NCBI RefSeq assembly: GCF_028769735.1
Contig: NC_088171.1
Span: 78,633,216 to 78,697,215, forward strand
Source: Zonotrichia leucophrys gambelii
Taxonomy: Eukaryota; Chordata; Aves; Passeriformes; Passerellidae
Direction of reading: 5' to 3'
Length of the DNA: 64,000 nucleotides
This document shows, one piece after another, positions 26,501 to 38,125 of this stretch. Both the position numbers and the translations under genes were made by a program. The stretch's first letter is position 1, and the number at the start of each line of letters is the position of its first letter. The notes below the pieces were generated by a model. That model was not told where the DNA came from. It did no database searches and saw nothing but the letters and a program-made list of their open reading frames with translations.

Positions 26501-29500
26501 GAGGTTTTGGCTTGTTGGTTTGGGGGGGTTTTCTTGGAACTGTTCTTTTGTTTTTAAAGGCAGAAGAGTTAGGAACAACAACCTCTGCAATGCTTATGTG
26601 TTTTTCTCAGTAATTGTAGTAATTTGATAGTGTGCTAATATGCTGAATCTTTGGAATTATTGACTTTATTGAGGTTGAGAGATTCAATTGCTTGCATTCT
26701 TGACAGATCAAGAGAAGAGTAAAATAATGAGAACATGTTCTTTAGAAGAGGCTAGGAAGAGGTGAGGATCATATCTATGTTTCTTAGAACTTTTCAAGGT
26801 CAAGCTTTTCTAGAAATAAAGAATAGGGAAAACCCAACAGCAAGCCAACAAAAAGCCCTTATGAAATGGGTAGTAGGAGTGGTTGGCACTGAGGAAGAGA
26901 CACTGGTTTTCGGGCAACACCAGAATAGGGGATAAGCTATCTAGACTGCATGCTACATTATTTATCCCAAATGTTTGGATTGCTTTTTCTTTTGTTCTTT
27001 ACTCTCTTTGCAGACTAACTATGAGCAATCTAAGTTAAAAAAAAACAGAAAAAGAAAATAAAAATAAACTGAAGTGAGTTTACAAACTTCTGAAATTGCA
27101 CTGTGACAGATCTGCTGTTTATTTCATTTTTATGTCTTTTCAGTTTATTGCCAGCTTCTGTGAATTTGACAGTGCAATATTTTGTGACAGTTAAAGTTTT
27201 ACTTCATGTAAATGGACTTTGATTCCAGGCATTTCAAAGACATTTAATACAGTTCTGTCTCACACTGATAAAGAAAGACGATAGACATACATAACCAGCA
27301 GCATTTTTGACAGTTTTCTGCCAAGTCACGCTATGTAGCTTCAGCTGAGAAATGAAAAATAATTTTGTTTAACATTACCCTATGGGGTCTAATGAATGTT
27401 CATTGAATTTCAGTCCTGAACTTCCAATCCTGTATACTGAGTCATGGAAAGCTCGCACCATTCTGTCATGCATCACTTGTTAATGACCTTCTTTGACCTT
27501 CATAAAGAGACTTAACAAAGGAAATGAGTATCCATTGTTGCTTGACACAAAAAGGTAGTATTTAGCATGAATAGCCCCATTCCAAACCTTCATGTTCCAT
27601 GAAAAAGCTAGTATGCATTTCATGAGTTCATTATTAAAGAATATTATTTCAAGATAGATGATTTACAAATTGTTATATATCTGTCTCTTTGTACTGTTAT
27701 ATTCAGGAGGTTGCAAGAAGAGAAGGAATGTAGCACCAATTGTTCATATTAGGCTACAGCAGAAAAGTTAATGGGAAAAGCTGAAAGAAAGGGACAGGGA
27801 CCCATTGCTCACCCAGGCTCTTCACGGTGATACTTGATGGGAGGAAGAGTGTAAGTGGGACAAAAGAGCATCAGAATGAATATAAGAAAAAATGTTTTTG
27901 AAGAAAAACTTTTTTCAACCTCAGTACAGTCATGAAATGGAGCAGGTTGCACAGAGAGGCTGAACAGCCTCCATACTTGGAAGTTTTCAAGGTATTACAG
28001 AATACACCCCTGAGCAACCCAGTCTAATATCATCCCCTAATCATGTTTTGAGCAGGAAGTTGAACTAGAGGACTCCCACAGCGCCTTGCAACCTGAATTA
28101 TTATCTTATCCTATGATTTTTTGGTACTGGGTACCCAACAGCTGTAAAAAAGAGAAGGATTTGGTAAAGTAGTCGGAAAAAGGAAAAATTATTGCTAAAT
28201 GGGAAAAGAGGCAAGAAAACCCTTGTTGCAATAGCTTTCTCCACTTGTTCCCTACTGCAGCTATAGAAGGGGGCTGGTACATCCAAAATTAGGAACAGGA
28301 AAGATATCTACAAAATCTTCACATCAGCCCTGGAAGGAGTGATGGGACTGGAGTGGGGAGTCTACCAAAGTAGTAATTTTCATAATTATGTCCAAGGAAA
28401 GCCGTATATGTTAAGGGTAATCTAGAACAATTAGTTCCTTATGCTGGGTTTTGTTTTTGTGACTCTTATAATGGAATTGTATTTATCTTGACAGAAGTCA
28501 GTACACACATTCTTTTATATTTAAATCTTGTAGAACCATAAACCAGAGTCATGTCACATATGGAAGATACATCCTGCCCTGGAAAGATGGACATAATTGG
28601 GGTGTACTGAAAAGACATGTTTGTGCTATCTATATTCAGGGCTTCTCCTGAGTTTTCATGTCGCTCCCACACTAGGTTGCAGGAGATTTTTTGTGCTGTT
28701 TACACTGGTTTATGCAGAGAAAGACAACTCCCTTGGTATGTCTGGAACTTCTTTGCTGAGAAGCCTGAAAGTGGAAAATGGCTTCACACTTCAGGAGGGA
28801 GGGATGGAAAGGAAACCTGTCACACTAGCATAACATATATTTGAAAAAGTCTTCTTTCTTTTTTATTCTGTTCATTACCCTCCAAAGATTAAAGACAGAA
28901 TTCCATACTAAAACTTAATATATTTTTTACCTACATATTCAAAAGAGAAGCAAAACTATTAACTCTTCAGAAGTTCACAGCTAGATCGTATTGATAGGGA
29001 CACTGGAGGAAATGGAGAAGCAACTATTAGCTTCACTTTGAAATAGGAAAAAAGATATATGTCAGTATCAAGGATATTAGTAAATATCTATGAAGATATG
29101 TGTAAATATTAAAATACTTTCTGATTTCAGGAAAATGATGGAGTTGAATGTGCAACCATGGACAATAACATTTTTATCTTATACAACTTTGTTTCTCTTT
29201 TAGTGGCAAAGCATTACTATAACACTGGTTGAGAAAGTGCAGATGGTTGCTGTAATCCTAGGATCTCTGTTCTTAGTAGCAAGTGTGACTTGGCTTCTAT
29301 GGTCAGCCTTCAGCCCTTATGCAGTATGGCAAAGAAAGGACATCCTTTTTCAAATCTGCTATGGAATGTATGGTTTTATGGATCTAGTATGCATAGGTAA
29401 GCTCAAATCTTTAAACAGCACAGACTGTGGTTTAAGACTGTGACTATTTCTATTTTTCTAATTGGTCACTCTAATTGATCAGTTCTTTGCAGATTTATTC

Positions 29501-32500
29501 TCAGCTGATACCTTTGGCAAATGCTGCTTTTTACAGTGTTGCAAATATTGCAGAGAGAAAAGAATCAGGGAAGCTTTACTCTCAGACTCATCAGTGGATT
29601 CACAAAATCTTAGTGGTGAGAAGAGGATCAGTTTAAATTTCTTGATTAAATGACTAGCGAAGTTCAGGGGTTAAACAGATGAAAATATGAAAGACATTAT
29701 TAAAATAATTAGTAAAATTACACACTGTCATCTTCTGATGCCAGTTTGAATTAGATTGTACATCATGAAGCACAGAAGAAGCCATTGAAGATGTCATCAA
29801 ACTGCACACCCAAAATTAGGTTGCACAGATTTATATAGGTCACCGTGCTAGAAATGGAGGAGAACAAAGAAAGCAGGCATGAGTTCTTTGCATATCATAA
29901 ACAATTATGAAACACTCACACAGTGCTAACTATAGTAACTTGCTTTACTATTAAAAAGCCCCAAGTCATTTAGTCAAAACCTTGTAAAAGAAAATACATT
30001 TTACTGCAACACTGTATTGACCACTTTTGAAATTTCTGAAAATATACTGGATCAGGGAATATTTAAATAAAAACCCTTTTAGTATTTGGTAAAACAACCT
30101 GATTTGATTGTTAGAATATTTGGAGAGAAAATTTACATTAAATATTACCTAATTATATAATTTAGAGAAATAAATTTACATAATTAGTAATAATTATTTA
30201 CATCAAACCACATTCACAGAATTTTAATTGCAAGAAAATCCAGAAGTCAAACGCCATCTGATGTTTGCATTGATATTTCTGAGAGATAAATGTTATCTGA
30301 ATCTTATATATGGGAATTAGAACATTAGTGCTGAATTCTGCTTTGTAAGGGACAAAGAAGCAGAGTGATTCCTAATATCAAGGATTTTGCTTCAACTGTA
30401 AAGCCACATCATCTTTTATTTAAACCATCCCATTACTGTAAAAGTATTTATATTTCAGCTACATCAGCTGTTCCATTCATTTTGTAATTTTTGTCAGAGA
30501 AGCCTGCTCTGGAATATTTTGTAACACAGGCTTTCTTCTTTGAACCCAAATCTCAGACAGAAAAGTGAGCAGAATCTCATAGTTTGGACAAGTGCTCATC
30601 TTTTAAATTAATAAAAGAACTCAGCTACGTGTCCTCTTAGATGCTGATTTCTGAACATTACCTCTTCCAGCTTAACACTCAATACTGAGGGCTTTGCTTT
30701 TGTTTAAAAATACCCCAAAGGAAGATAAAATGTGCTTCAGGCATTCCAAGCATTTCATTTATATGGAGTTCTGGTTTGTTTGGGTTTTTTCTCCCCAATT
30801 AAAAAAAAATACTTTGGAATGCATCAGCTAGTTGAAATAACCAGCTACTTCAAATGATTTTCTTTTTTCCCATTTGTTTTACTGTTAAAACACCTAAACC
30901 AGATTAAACTCCACATTAGCCAAGAATGTCTGTGGGTAATCAGAAATATTACTGTATTTATCCATAGAAGTAAATATTTGGCAGGTGACCTTCCATAGAT
31001 TGGTGCATCCTTTAGCTGCCTTTCAAGCCAGCTAGGCTGAAGCCACTGCTGAAGTGGAAGCTGCTGAACAAACATGTACCTCACATGGAGCTTCTGCAGG
31101 AGCAAAGCAAACACACAGATAAACTGACTTGCCTTTCATTTAATAAATGCATATTTTATAGAACTATCACAAATAATAAATGAAAATTTAAATGTAAAAG
31201 TGACTACAATTAAATATATTTGGAGACTATATTGTAGATACAAAATTCACTGCACATATGACTTAGGAATTTACTGTATCTGGAAATTCAGAAAGCTGTA
31301 TAAAGGAGGTTTTGTAATTGAGGAATTTTGACAATCCAGATTCATTCAGACCCACTTATTCTGCATATAATTTCAAGTAATTTGCATTCTGTTAGCTTGT
31401 AAGATCAGGACTTCTTGTAACTCTTAAAAGTATTCATTAATATAGTCAACCTTATTATTTTCATCTTATTCTTTCACGATGAAGTGAGGGGTTTAGATTG
31501 ATAATTTTAATTTACAAATTTCAAATAAAATTCTCTAATAGATATATGTAAGCATTACTTATAACTTATTTTAAAAACCCAAAATACTTTCCATTATGCT
31601 GATGATTTCCCTAGGCATTAACTTATTTTACCATTATTATGAATCATCTCTTATATCATCAAACTTGTAAGGCTTCCAACCAGCTACAGGTCTCACTTAG
31701 GATCTCCTCTCCTTTCATTTGTGTTTAGTCATCCATGGCATTGTCTTAGTTTTGAACAGGATTTACAGTGAGCGAGTAACTCTCCTCCCACTTTAATCTC
31801 TTTATTTCAATGAAAACTTTATGCAGACCTACAGGTTTTCCTGTGCACCATGTATTTCAAGATAATGCTTGAGATACTGGTGGTATGACCAAGATTTATT
31901 CCACCTGCTTTCAGTTATGCCTCCCTAAACTTTTGCAGAAACAATGCAAATACTTTTTGGTTGTGAAATGTAGATATCTTCACACAAAAAGTGTGAAGCA
32001 TTTTTTGAAATTTTTTGCTATAATTTTAAAAGCAGTTTGCCAAAAGGTACTGACATATTTTTATCACATATTTGAAAATGTGCACATAACAATTAATTTA
32101 CTCAGTTATTGACTTTTATATCACATGTAGGCCACCAGTCACTTACTTATTAAGTAAATTACACCTAACATGTATTTTACTTCTTTGTTTTTACATTTCA
32201 ACAAAAGTAACACCCTGTAGATTATAGATTGTGAGAATAATATATTCTGTTCATTCTAGTGTTCATGCTTTTTTGGTACCCACTGTTCTCTTTCTTCTAG
32301 TCTGAATTTTCCCAGAATTATTCCTGACAAATAGGATTGTTTTTATTTATCAGTGTTGGTTTTAACCCTACAAGCCATTACCTTGTACCTTTCTGCATCC
32401 GAGCTGAGCATAAAGCTGTTCTCTTTGAAATTAGCTAGTGGTTAAGTTTTCCTAAAGCAAACCTTGAACACCCTGATCAAGCAGAACTTCAGCCTGTGAA

Positions 32501-35500
32501 ACCCAGAGCTATTCCAGTGATAGTGCTAGCATCAGACCATCCACGTAGGGATTACCACAGGGAGTGAGTTAATGAAAGGAATGAATAATGTAAATCCCTT
32601 ATCTACTCACTGAAGGACAGAGTATCAAGCCTTTGCCATTCTACTTTCCAAACCTAGCAATTATTTTGCATAACAGAAAAGTAGTAGAATTTTATATTTT
32701 TTTTACTGGAAAGCAGTTATAATTACTGGTCATAAATGGTTCTAACATGAACAAAACCTCTCACAAATAATAACAGCTGACTTGCAATCCCAGAACAACA
32801 GTGCTGCTCCTTTTCCAGCAGTGAAAAGTAGTTGTTACATTGCACCAGACACATGACAGGTGCCAGTAGTACTGTGGCAAGGGAGGAAGAGTTGGGAGCC
32901 AGTGCGAGGTGTGAATTGCCCTCTGAAAGCCTCTTTCGTCTCTGCTAAGGAATTTGATGTCTTGCACATTCCTGTAACTCCTTAGTTGTAAAAAGGAACA
33001 GGCTGAAATTACAATGAACACATCTAGCTGCACTTCATATGTCTTTACTCAGAAAGTCTTATTTTCTCCCACATTGGATCTAATTCTAAATAGTTTATAA
33101 ATAATAATATTTTTTTACTATTGCTATTTTTAGCATGGATATGTTTCATTTTAATACTCTGAGCATTTGCTTGCTTTTTATTTATATGTGTGGGCCCTAG
33201 AATAGTTTTAAGAGATGACATTTTGTCCAGAGGTAAAGTCTGTTTCTGAAAATGATCTTTTATCCCTGGATAAAATCTTGTGATATTACTGGGAGGACCA
33301 TTCCTAAATGTTTATATGAAAGTTTAGTATGATAAATAAGATAAAGTTGTAACCTAATACCACCAAATATGAATAAGACAAGTTGACTGCTTGTAAAGAC
33401 ATTCAGTAGTAAAAAGTTTCAAGTATCTTGTGAGTCAGGGTAAGACAACCTTTGAAGACAGTGAAAGAATAGAATAGTACTTGGCAAAAAGATAAAAAAA
33501 AATAAAATTAAGATTCTTCATAATCCACTAGCTGGATCCCACTGCAATCCCTCCATCTTAGAGACAAAACCTAAAGGTAAAGTCTTCTTAGGACCACAGG
33601 ACATTTAGATGGGTCCATCATCCAAAAATCCTGTTCCTTGTAGATAGTAATTGGACAGAACATCTGAACAGCTAACAGTAGTGAATTATAATACTTCTTG
33701 GGATCATCTGAGTCAAGCAAATATTTTTCCCCTACAAGTGTTCAGCTGTGTCCTCTGTGCAGTTGAAATCATGGTGTTTGGAAGAAATCTGTATTCTTCA
33801 GGGATTTGTTCTCCTTTTCTCTCTCATAGCTACCTTCATTGCTGTGAAATCCTTAAAGGAAAGGCAATTATTTGCCATTTCCTTACAGCTCCACTTCAGT
33901 GACTTACTAGTTGCATTTTGAGCGTCAGAACTCCTCTGGACCTGGAAAATTTCTAGCATTTAAAACTTACCTGGAGTTCCTCTTGTTTGTGGTCTTGGAA
34001 CTGTCGGTGCCAAGAACTTCACACTGCCCTCCAACCCCCTACCCCCCACCCTTCCCCAAGACTTTTGCCTCATCTAGGTAGGTATTTTTCAATCTATCAA
34101 GAAGGGAGCTAGAACTTTTTATGAGAGGAATTATGAAAGTGCTGCTTTTCTCCTTCAGCACTGCCAAATCTGACAACTTTGTGCCGAGGCTTGAGATATT
34201 TTGTAGCTCTTTTAAAGTATATGTGATTGACAGCTTCTACTATAAAGGAACTCTTGCCAATGTTTAAAAATTTTGAAAACATAATTTCATTAAATCCTGA
34301 AAGCCCCAATACAGTAAAAAAGGGCTCCTTGAAAGAAGTCATCCTGCAACTTTTTCTGTTGTAATTTTGAAAAGATATTTTGACTGTTTAAATGTACTTT
34401 ATGTATCTCAATGATCCTTTCTCAAATTCTTTGTTCTCTGTTCTGAAATATGTTGTTCAGGTTCTAGTGGAGTGCAGACATGTGTCTTTACTCTGGAGTA
34501 AATAGGTTCTTTTAACTTTGCTTCATCACAGACTTGAGAGAAGTTGGGCCAAATAATGCTGTGTTCCAGGAACAGGTTGAGGAAGATTTTTCTTATCTCC
34601 TTTATCAACTTTATAGGAAATCCAAAAGAACACAAAAGGATTAATCTTTGTCACAGCAGTAAAACCATGGCTAATTTGGTTTGTAGATTCTGTACAGGAT
34701 CGAATACATTTATTCTTTTTGTACAATCAAGCCAGTCTTGAAGATACATTTATGTATCAACTAAACTATTATGATAAATTTTAAAGACAGGTTACTTCAT
34801 CTATGTCTGAGAAGACAAAGATAGAAATCTTGCTATCAAGAAAAAATTCCACTAAAATGCTTTGCTGTTACAAAATACACTTAGAATATTTACTATTTAA
34901 TTAGGTTTGTTTCATGCTACTTTTGCTGTATTGGATGCTTCAATGAATTCTAGGCAACTTGAAAGCCTTACAGAGATGCTGCATTCACCATCATGTCCTT
35001 CTGAAAGAAATCTTTGTGTTTCTCCATCTTTCAGTGTAATGATCTTTAAAAATATGTTAGAGTAGGCATTGCTATCTGCAAATCATTGCACTTTAATGTG
35101 AGGTTTGCTGTTCATGTAAATATTTTTACCACCCTTTCAGCCTGTGTCATCTTTCTGTGAGCATCTCCTTTATGGTATCACTTAATTGTGCTAAAGGACC
35201 TCAGACACTTGAATCACAATTATTTTGTGTAGAAACAGGTGATATACAATCTCTTGGGCTAAAGCACATCACAGATCACATTATAGATATGGCCATGTAT
35301 AGGAAAATTTTAGGCAAGGAGCACACTAGACAGAAGATTTATAAGTGTTTTTGGCCAGGCAGATTGCTCTCTTCCCAAAGCAGGGAGCCAGAGAAAACAG
35401 GGGATGTTGCTCAGAACTGTGTAAGTGTCCTCATCAGGCTGTATGAGGAAAAAACTATTAGGAAGGCAGAAGCCCCATGTGTCTTCCCAGTAGATCCATA

Positions 35501-36727
35501 TTTGAAATACTCACATATAAAGAGTGTGAGTATAAACATATACATACATACAAAAAGTTAGAAGCTTAATTTCTTTAAATAAGTTGCTTGAGTGCATACA
35601 ATAGGAATAAATATTAGCTACATGGAAATTCATAGGCAGATTGGTCTCCTGAGGACTCCAGAAATTCTGTATTTTCCTTGAAGGACCTTTTAAAAGATTT
35701 CTCGGTCTCAAGAAAAAGATAATTTACAACTTTTTCCTATTGAATACTGAAGAGAAAGAAGAAAGTCTATCATCCTTACCATGCTCATTGTAGTTAACAA
35801 TAACATTTAATTCCGTCTTGTTCTAAAGAACAAGACAGGAAAGTCATTATATTTACAGCTGCTTCAAAAATCTTGTGTGCTCCTAAGTTGAACTGGGAAT
35901 ATGAAGGCAGATAAATATGTCAGTTTCTGTACGGAATTCTACGAAACACTCAAACAAATTTAGGATTGTCCTGTTCAAGGCAGAAGGTCTAACCTACTTA
36001 AAAGTCTACTTAAAGGAGTACCAATCTCAGTAAATAAATAGTACTTACCATGAACAAGGGCAGCACTAGCATAAACAGTCAATATCCAAATCTGCCAGTT
36101 TTGCATTGGTTTACTTAAATCTGAATAATTTATTTAGTTAGGCATGCTCAGATTATTCCACTATTGGTTATGTTGAGGTTTCATTCAGAACAACTTATTT
36201 CCTCTGCATGTTCCTGCCTCCCAAACAAATGAATAACCAGTTAAATTGCATAGGTACAGTTTGTTTGAATTATTAATGTTATGAGTGACTTAATTGCATC
36301 TGGAAATTGTCAGAGTCATTAAAATGTGTTAAATCTCTATTTGCTCTCAAAATGGTATCCATTGACATTTTGTATAAACTCTCTTTTTTCCCTTTTACTT
36401 TCAGGATTGATAGTCCATGAAGGTGCATCTGTTTACCGTGTGTTTAAGCGCTGGAGAGCTGTGAATCTGCACTGGGATGTGTTAAATTATGATAAAGCCA
36501 CGGACATAGAAGAGAGCAATCGAGGAGAATCCTCAGCAGGGAGGACATTGTGGCTGCCACTGACTGCATTTAGAAACAGAAGTTTAGTTCATCCAACACA
36601 GTTAACCTCGCCGAGACTTCAGTGTGGCTATGTGTTGTTACAGCTGTTCAACCGCATGAGACCTCAGGAGGATTCATCAGAGGATAACTGCTCTGGGGAA
36701 GTAGTGATGAGAGTGACCTCAGTGTAA
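5112..36727 (+). CDS. MARCHF11: MARCHF11, membrane-associated RING-CH E3 ubiquitin ligase (4 coding exons)
   Basis: Join 5112-5381, 6333-6488, 29204-29396, 36405-36727: 942 nt with stop, 313 residues. Seen: an acidic, Ser/Gly-rich N-terminus (1-79); a RING-CH domain with C81, C84, C97, C99, H107, C110, C123, C126 (C4HC3) and W114; membrane segments near 156-176 and 189-210; a cytoplasmic tail with a YxxPhi-type YVLL (282-285) and a C-terminal VTSV. Known of the family: MARCH proteins transfer ubiquitin to membrane proteins and steer their sorting. MARCHF11 is described from spermatids, where the tyrosine motif binds AP-1 and the C-terminus binds PDZ proteins. MARCHF4 and MARCHF9 are the nearest paralogues; the tail ([18 protein letters not shown]) and the RING ([16 protein letters not shown]) fit MARCHF11 as I remember it. 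The start is the only in-frame ATG after the stop at 4563 and has G at -3. The N-terminus is about 80-90 residues shorter than I recall for mammals (about 400 aa). Confidence 0.95.
5382..6332 (+). other. MARCHF11: MARCHF11 intron 1 (951 bp)
   Basis: GTGAGC...TTTCCAG intron of phase 0. The first 180 bp still belong to the CpG island; the rest is AT-rich. No repeat or gene is visible inside. Confidence 0.9.
6333..6488 (+). CDS. MARCHF11: MARCHF11 coding exon 2 (RING-CH core)
   Basis: 52 codons, residues 91-142, phase 0 at both ends. The acceptor is TTTCCAG and the donor CAG|GTAATT. It carries six of the eight zinc ligands: CxC at 97-99, H107, C110 and CxxC at 123-126. The conserved tryptophans 114 and 121, expected at the E2-binding face, are also here. 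Confidence 0.97.
8160..8172 (+). repeat. Poly-G tract (13 G)
   Basis: Thirteen consecutive G residues after a short T run and followed by AGGTGGGG. Together this is a potential G-quadruplex-forming patch inside intron 2. Confidence 0.9.
15513..15845 (+). mobile_element. CR1 LINE 3' fragment
   Basis: It starts at a CTACAACTATCTGGAAGGAGG-like motif. It continues through the typical RT-end/3' UTR phrases (GGACAAGAGGAAATGGCCTCAAG, then TTGGACTTGATGGTCTTAGA) and ends with the CR1 terminal ATTCTATGATCCTAT repeats. It is a 5'-truncated copy, as usual for CR1. Confidence 0.93.
16475..16665 (-). mobile_element. CR1 LINE internal fragment
   Basis: Reverse-complement CR1 sequence around the phrase CTGGGCAACCTGTTCCAATG and AAGAATTTTTTCCTAATATC, read on the + strand. 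It lacks the terminal 3' repeats, so both ends are missing. Confidence 0.8.
17764..17965 (-). mobile_element. CR1 LINE 3' end
   Basis: It begins on the + strand with ATCATAGGATCATAGAATGG and TTGGGTTGGAAGGGACCTTA, the reverse complement of the CR1 3' end. It contains a small internal duplication of GGGCAGGAATGC at about 17839-17864 and ends after AAGAATTTCTTCCTAATTGC. Confidence 0.95.
21549..22850 (-). mobile_element. CR1 LINE with ORF1-side and endonuclease sequence, 3' truncated
   Basis: Minus-strand reading gives decayed CR1 endonuclease sequence. The region near 22,040-21,804 has NKQEELESI, then [10 protein letters not shown]. The region near 21,765-21,562 has [14 protein letters not shown] and ALVLMGDYN. 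The two parts are in different frames, so a frameshift separates them. Sequence further upstream on that strand (to about 22,850) resembles the CR1 5'/ORF1-ORF2 spacer. The element stops soon after the GDYN motif, so reverse transcriptase and the 3' UTR are missing. This is the reverse of the usual 5' truncation. It cannot be active. Confidence 0.85.
23461..23475 (+). repeat. (TG)n microsatellite, short
   Basis: Seven TG units (TGTGTGTGTGTGTG) in intron 2. Confidence 0.8.
24800..24960. repeat. AT-rich low-complexity patch with a 21-bp direct repeat
   Basis: Nearly only A and T. AATAGTTTATAATAA occurs at 24829-24843 and again at 24850-24864 (period 21), followed by many short ATTATAA/TTATAAT inverted motifs. 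Confidence 0.8.
27785..28117 (+). mobile_element. Diverged CR1 LINE 3' fragment
   Basis: Plus-strand CR1 3' region in diverged form: phrases close to AGAGAGGCTGAACAGCCTCC, TTGAACTAGAGGACTCCC and a terminal TTATCCTATGATTT. The 5' border is uncertain. Confidence 0.75.
29204..29396 (+). CDS. MARCHF11: MARCHF11 coding exon 3 (two membrane segments)
   Basis: Residues 143-206 plus the first base of codon 207; it ends in phase 1. The acceptor is TCTTTTAG and the donor ATAG|GTAAGC. It encodes the first transmembrane helix (about 156-176), a short lumenal loop with WQRKD, and most of the second helix (about 189-210). The intron before it is 22,715 bp. Confidence 0.97.
29397..36404 (+). other. MARCHF11: MARCHF11 intron 3 (7.0 kb)
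   Basis: GTAAGC...TTTCAG intron of phase 1. It is AT-rich, with no CR1 recognised. It contains a possible cryptic exon at 29537-29615 and an integrase-like fossil around 35262-35510; otherwise I see nothing. Confidence 0.9.
35262..35510 (+). pseudogene. Integrase zinc-binding-domain-like fossil of a retroelement
   Basis: An open frame across this stretch contains [17 protein letters not shown], then DVAQNC, then KTIRKAEAP. In order and spacing these resemble the H2C2 zinc-binding region and the linker towards the catalytic core of Ty3/gypsy-type or retroviral integrases: a G-x-E/K-T-R...I...F-x-WPG block, a DVxxxC block, then a KxxRKxxAP block. The expected zinc-binding histidine before LGKE and the second cysteine of the CxxC pair are not there, so the domain is broken. 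No LTR, reverse transcriptase or D,D-35-E core was recognised next to it. The similarity is by eye only; a chance frame is the alternative. Confidence 0.45.
36405..36727 (+). CDS. MARCHF11: MARCHF11 coding exon 4 (C-terminal tail and stop)
   Basis: It begins by completing Gly207 and ends with TAA at 36725-36727. The acceptor is TTACTTTCAG. It encodes the end of the second helix (LIVHEG) and the cytoplasmic tail, including the tyrosine-based YVLL at 282-285 and the PDZ-type VTSV terminus at 310-313. The frame is intact throughout. Confidence 0.96.
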
Positions 36728-37605
36728 AGATTGTGCTCACTGTGCTACACAGATAAGGATAATGTGCCCTGGTTTACAGGACTGTGGAATGTAGTTATGA
36801 TGAATGGTGAAACCATTAACACTTGAAAAAATATATACACTTCTTTTTTTTAAATTTAATGTTTTTTATATGATCAGATAAAACACAAATACATTTTTCT
36901 GGGGGGAAAAGTCTCTTGCTTTTTATATAGTCTGATTTATTGAATCTTTTCTCAATTTGTACCTGAGGTGTATGTAACATAGCTTAACTCTTAGGTCTTT
37001 GAATGATGAGGAAACTCATTTTTAAGTAAAAAGATATATTTAAATGTATTTTCTTAAACTCTGGCTTTAATCCACTACTGTTATTTTTTTCCACTTTCAT
37101 GAGGATTAAACTGGACAACATTCTTCCAAAAAGAATGTTGACACAAGTAAAATATTTTTCCTTTTCTGTCTTTATTTTGCTGTTGTTTGTAGCTCAGTTC
37201 AGTTGTGTGAAAATAAGTAAAGGATATATTGTCCTTTGCATTCAAGCAGGAAGCCCAGGGAGTGTTCTACAAAACCTAAAAGAAGATGGGAATTCTTTAC
37301 TTTTAGCTCTCCCAGATGTCCATGCAAGCTATCAGACACAAGTATGACTCAGACAGGGATAGAGTCTTGTACTGCCTCTCGAGTCTCTTAAGATCTGCGG
37401 AGGGCTGGTTCTGTGCCTGTGCACAGAAGTGGCATTGCCTTCTCAGCAGCACTGCTGGAATTAGCAATGTGTGAATCTTTAGAACTATAAATAATTATAG
37501 GTCATTGACATCCCTTTAAAAAAAAAGAAAAAAAAAAGAGAAGAAATGTGCATTGTAATTTCTGATAGAATCTGAAGTATAAATAATAAAGAACCTTAAT
37601 TTTGC
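36728..37605 (+). other. MARCHF11: Probable 3' UTR of MARCHF11
   Basis: AT-rich sequence directly after the stop codon, with no coding signal. The first canonical AATAAA downstream is at 37585-37590, which would give a 3' UTR of roughly 0.9 kb. A distal site further on cannot be excluded. Confidence 0.55.
37585..37590 (+). terminator. MARCHF11: Candidate polyadenylation signal AATAAA for MARCHF11
   Basis: Canonical hexamer about 860 bp after the stop codon. It lies before the first CR1 repeat of the 3' flank (37844), which fits a transcript end in unique sequence. Confidence 0.5.
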
Positions 37606-37843
37606 CAGGGAACAAATCATCATATTAAAAATGAGCCAATAATATGATAGATAAATGCTGTGAAATTTGCTTCTCTTGTTTCTGTTTCATGGCAAAAATT
37701 CTAATAGAATTTAATCAAATAGTAATGGAATGGAAATAATTTTCAACCTAATAATAAGCCTGTTGAAGATTGAGATAGAAAAGTAAGACTGAAATTACTC
37801 TGAGAACACTAGCTTACTCAAAACAGTTCTGTAGAATCATAAA

Positions 37844-38125
37844 ATATACTGATTTGGAAGGGACCCATAGGAGCATCAAGTCCAACTCCTGGCCCTACAC
37901 AGAACATCCCTAGAGTCACACCATGTGCCTGAGAGTGTTGTCCAAACACTTCTTGAACTCTGTCAGGCTGGTGCTGTGACCACTTCCCTGGGGAGCCTGT
38001 TCCAGTGCTCAGTTCACCTTTGGTGAAAGATCTTTTCCCGACACACAGTCTAAACCTCTCCTGACTCAGCTTCAGGCTATTCCTTGAATCCTGTCACTGG
38101 TCATGAGAGTCAAGCAGTGCCCGTC
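37844..38125 (-). mobile_element. CR1 LINE, 3' part (interrupted copy, left portion)
   Basis: On the + strand it starts with ATCATAAAATATACTGATTTGGAAGGGACC and runs through CTGGGGAGCCTGTTCCAGTG to TCCTGTCACTGGTCATGAG, colinear with a reversed CR1 3' end. It breaks off at AGTGCCCGTC, where an LTR begins. The same CR1 resumes at about 38,795. Confidence 0.93.

Larger units (their letters stand above)
6489..29203 (+). other. MARCHF11: MARCHF11 intron 2 (22.7 kb)
   Basis: GTAATT...TTTTAG intron of phase 0. From 6489 to about 15,500 I see no recognisable element beyond a poly-G tract (8160-8172) and T runs (for example 11698-11711). CR1 fragments follow at 15513, 16475, 17764, 21549 and 27785. 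The stretch 18,200-19,300 is strongly AT-rich without repeat hallmarks, and 24,800-24,960 is almost pure A/T. No nested gene is evident. Confidence 0.9.

Noticed and set aside
29462..29653. 63-codon cysteine-rich frame after exon 3
   Set aside because: As a separate gene it has no support. The same region is only kept as a possible cryptic exon.
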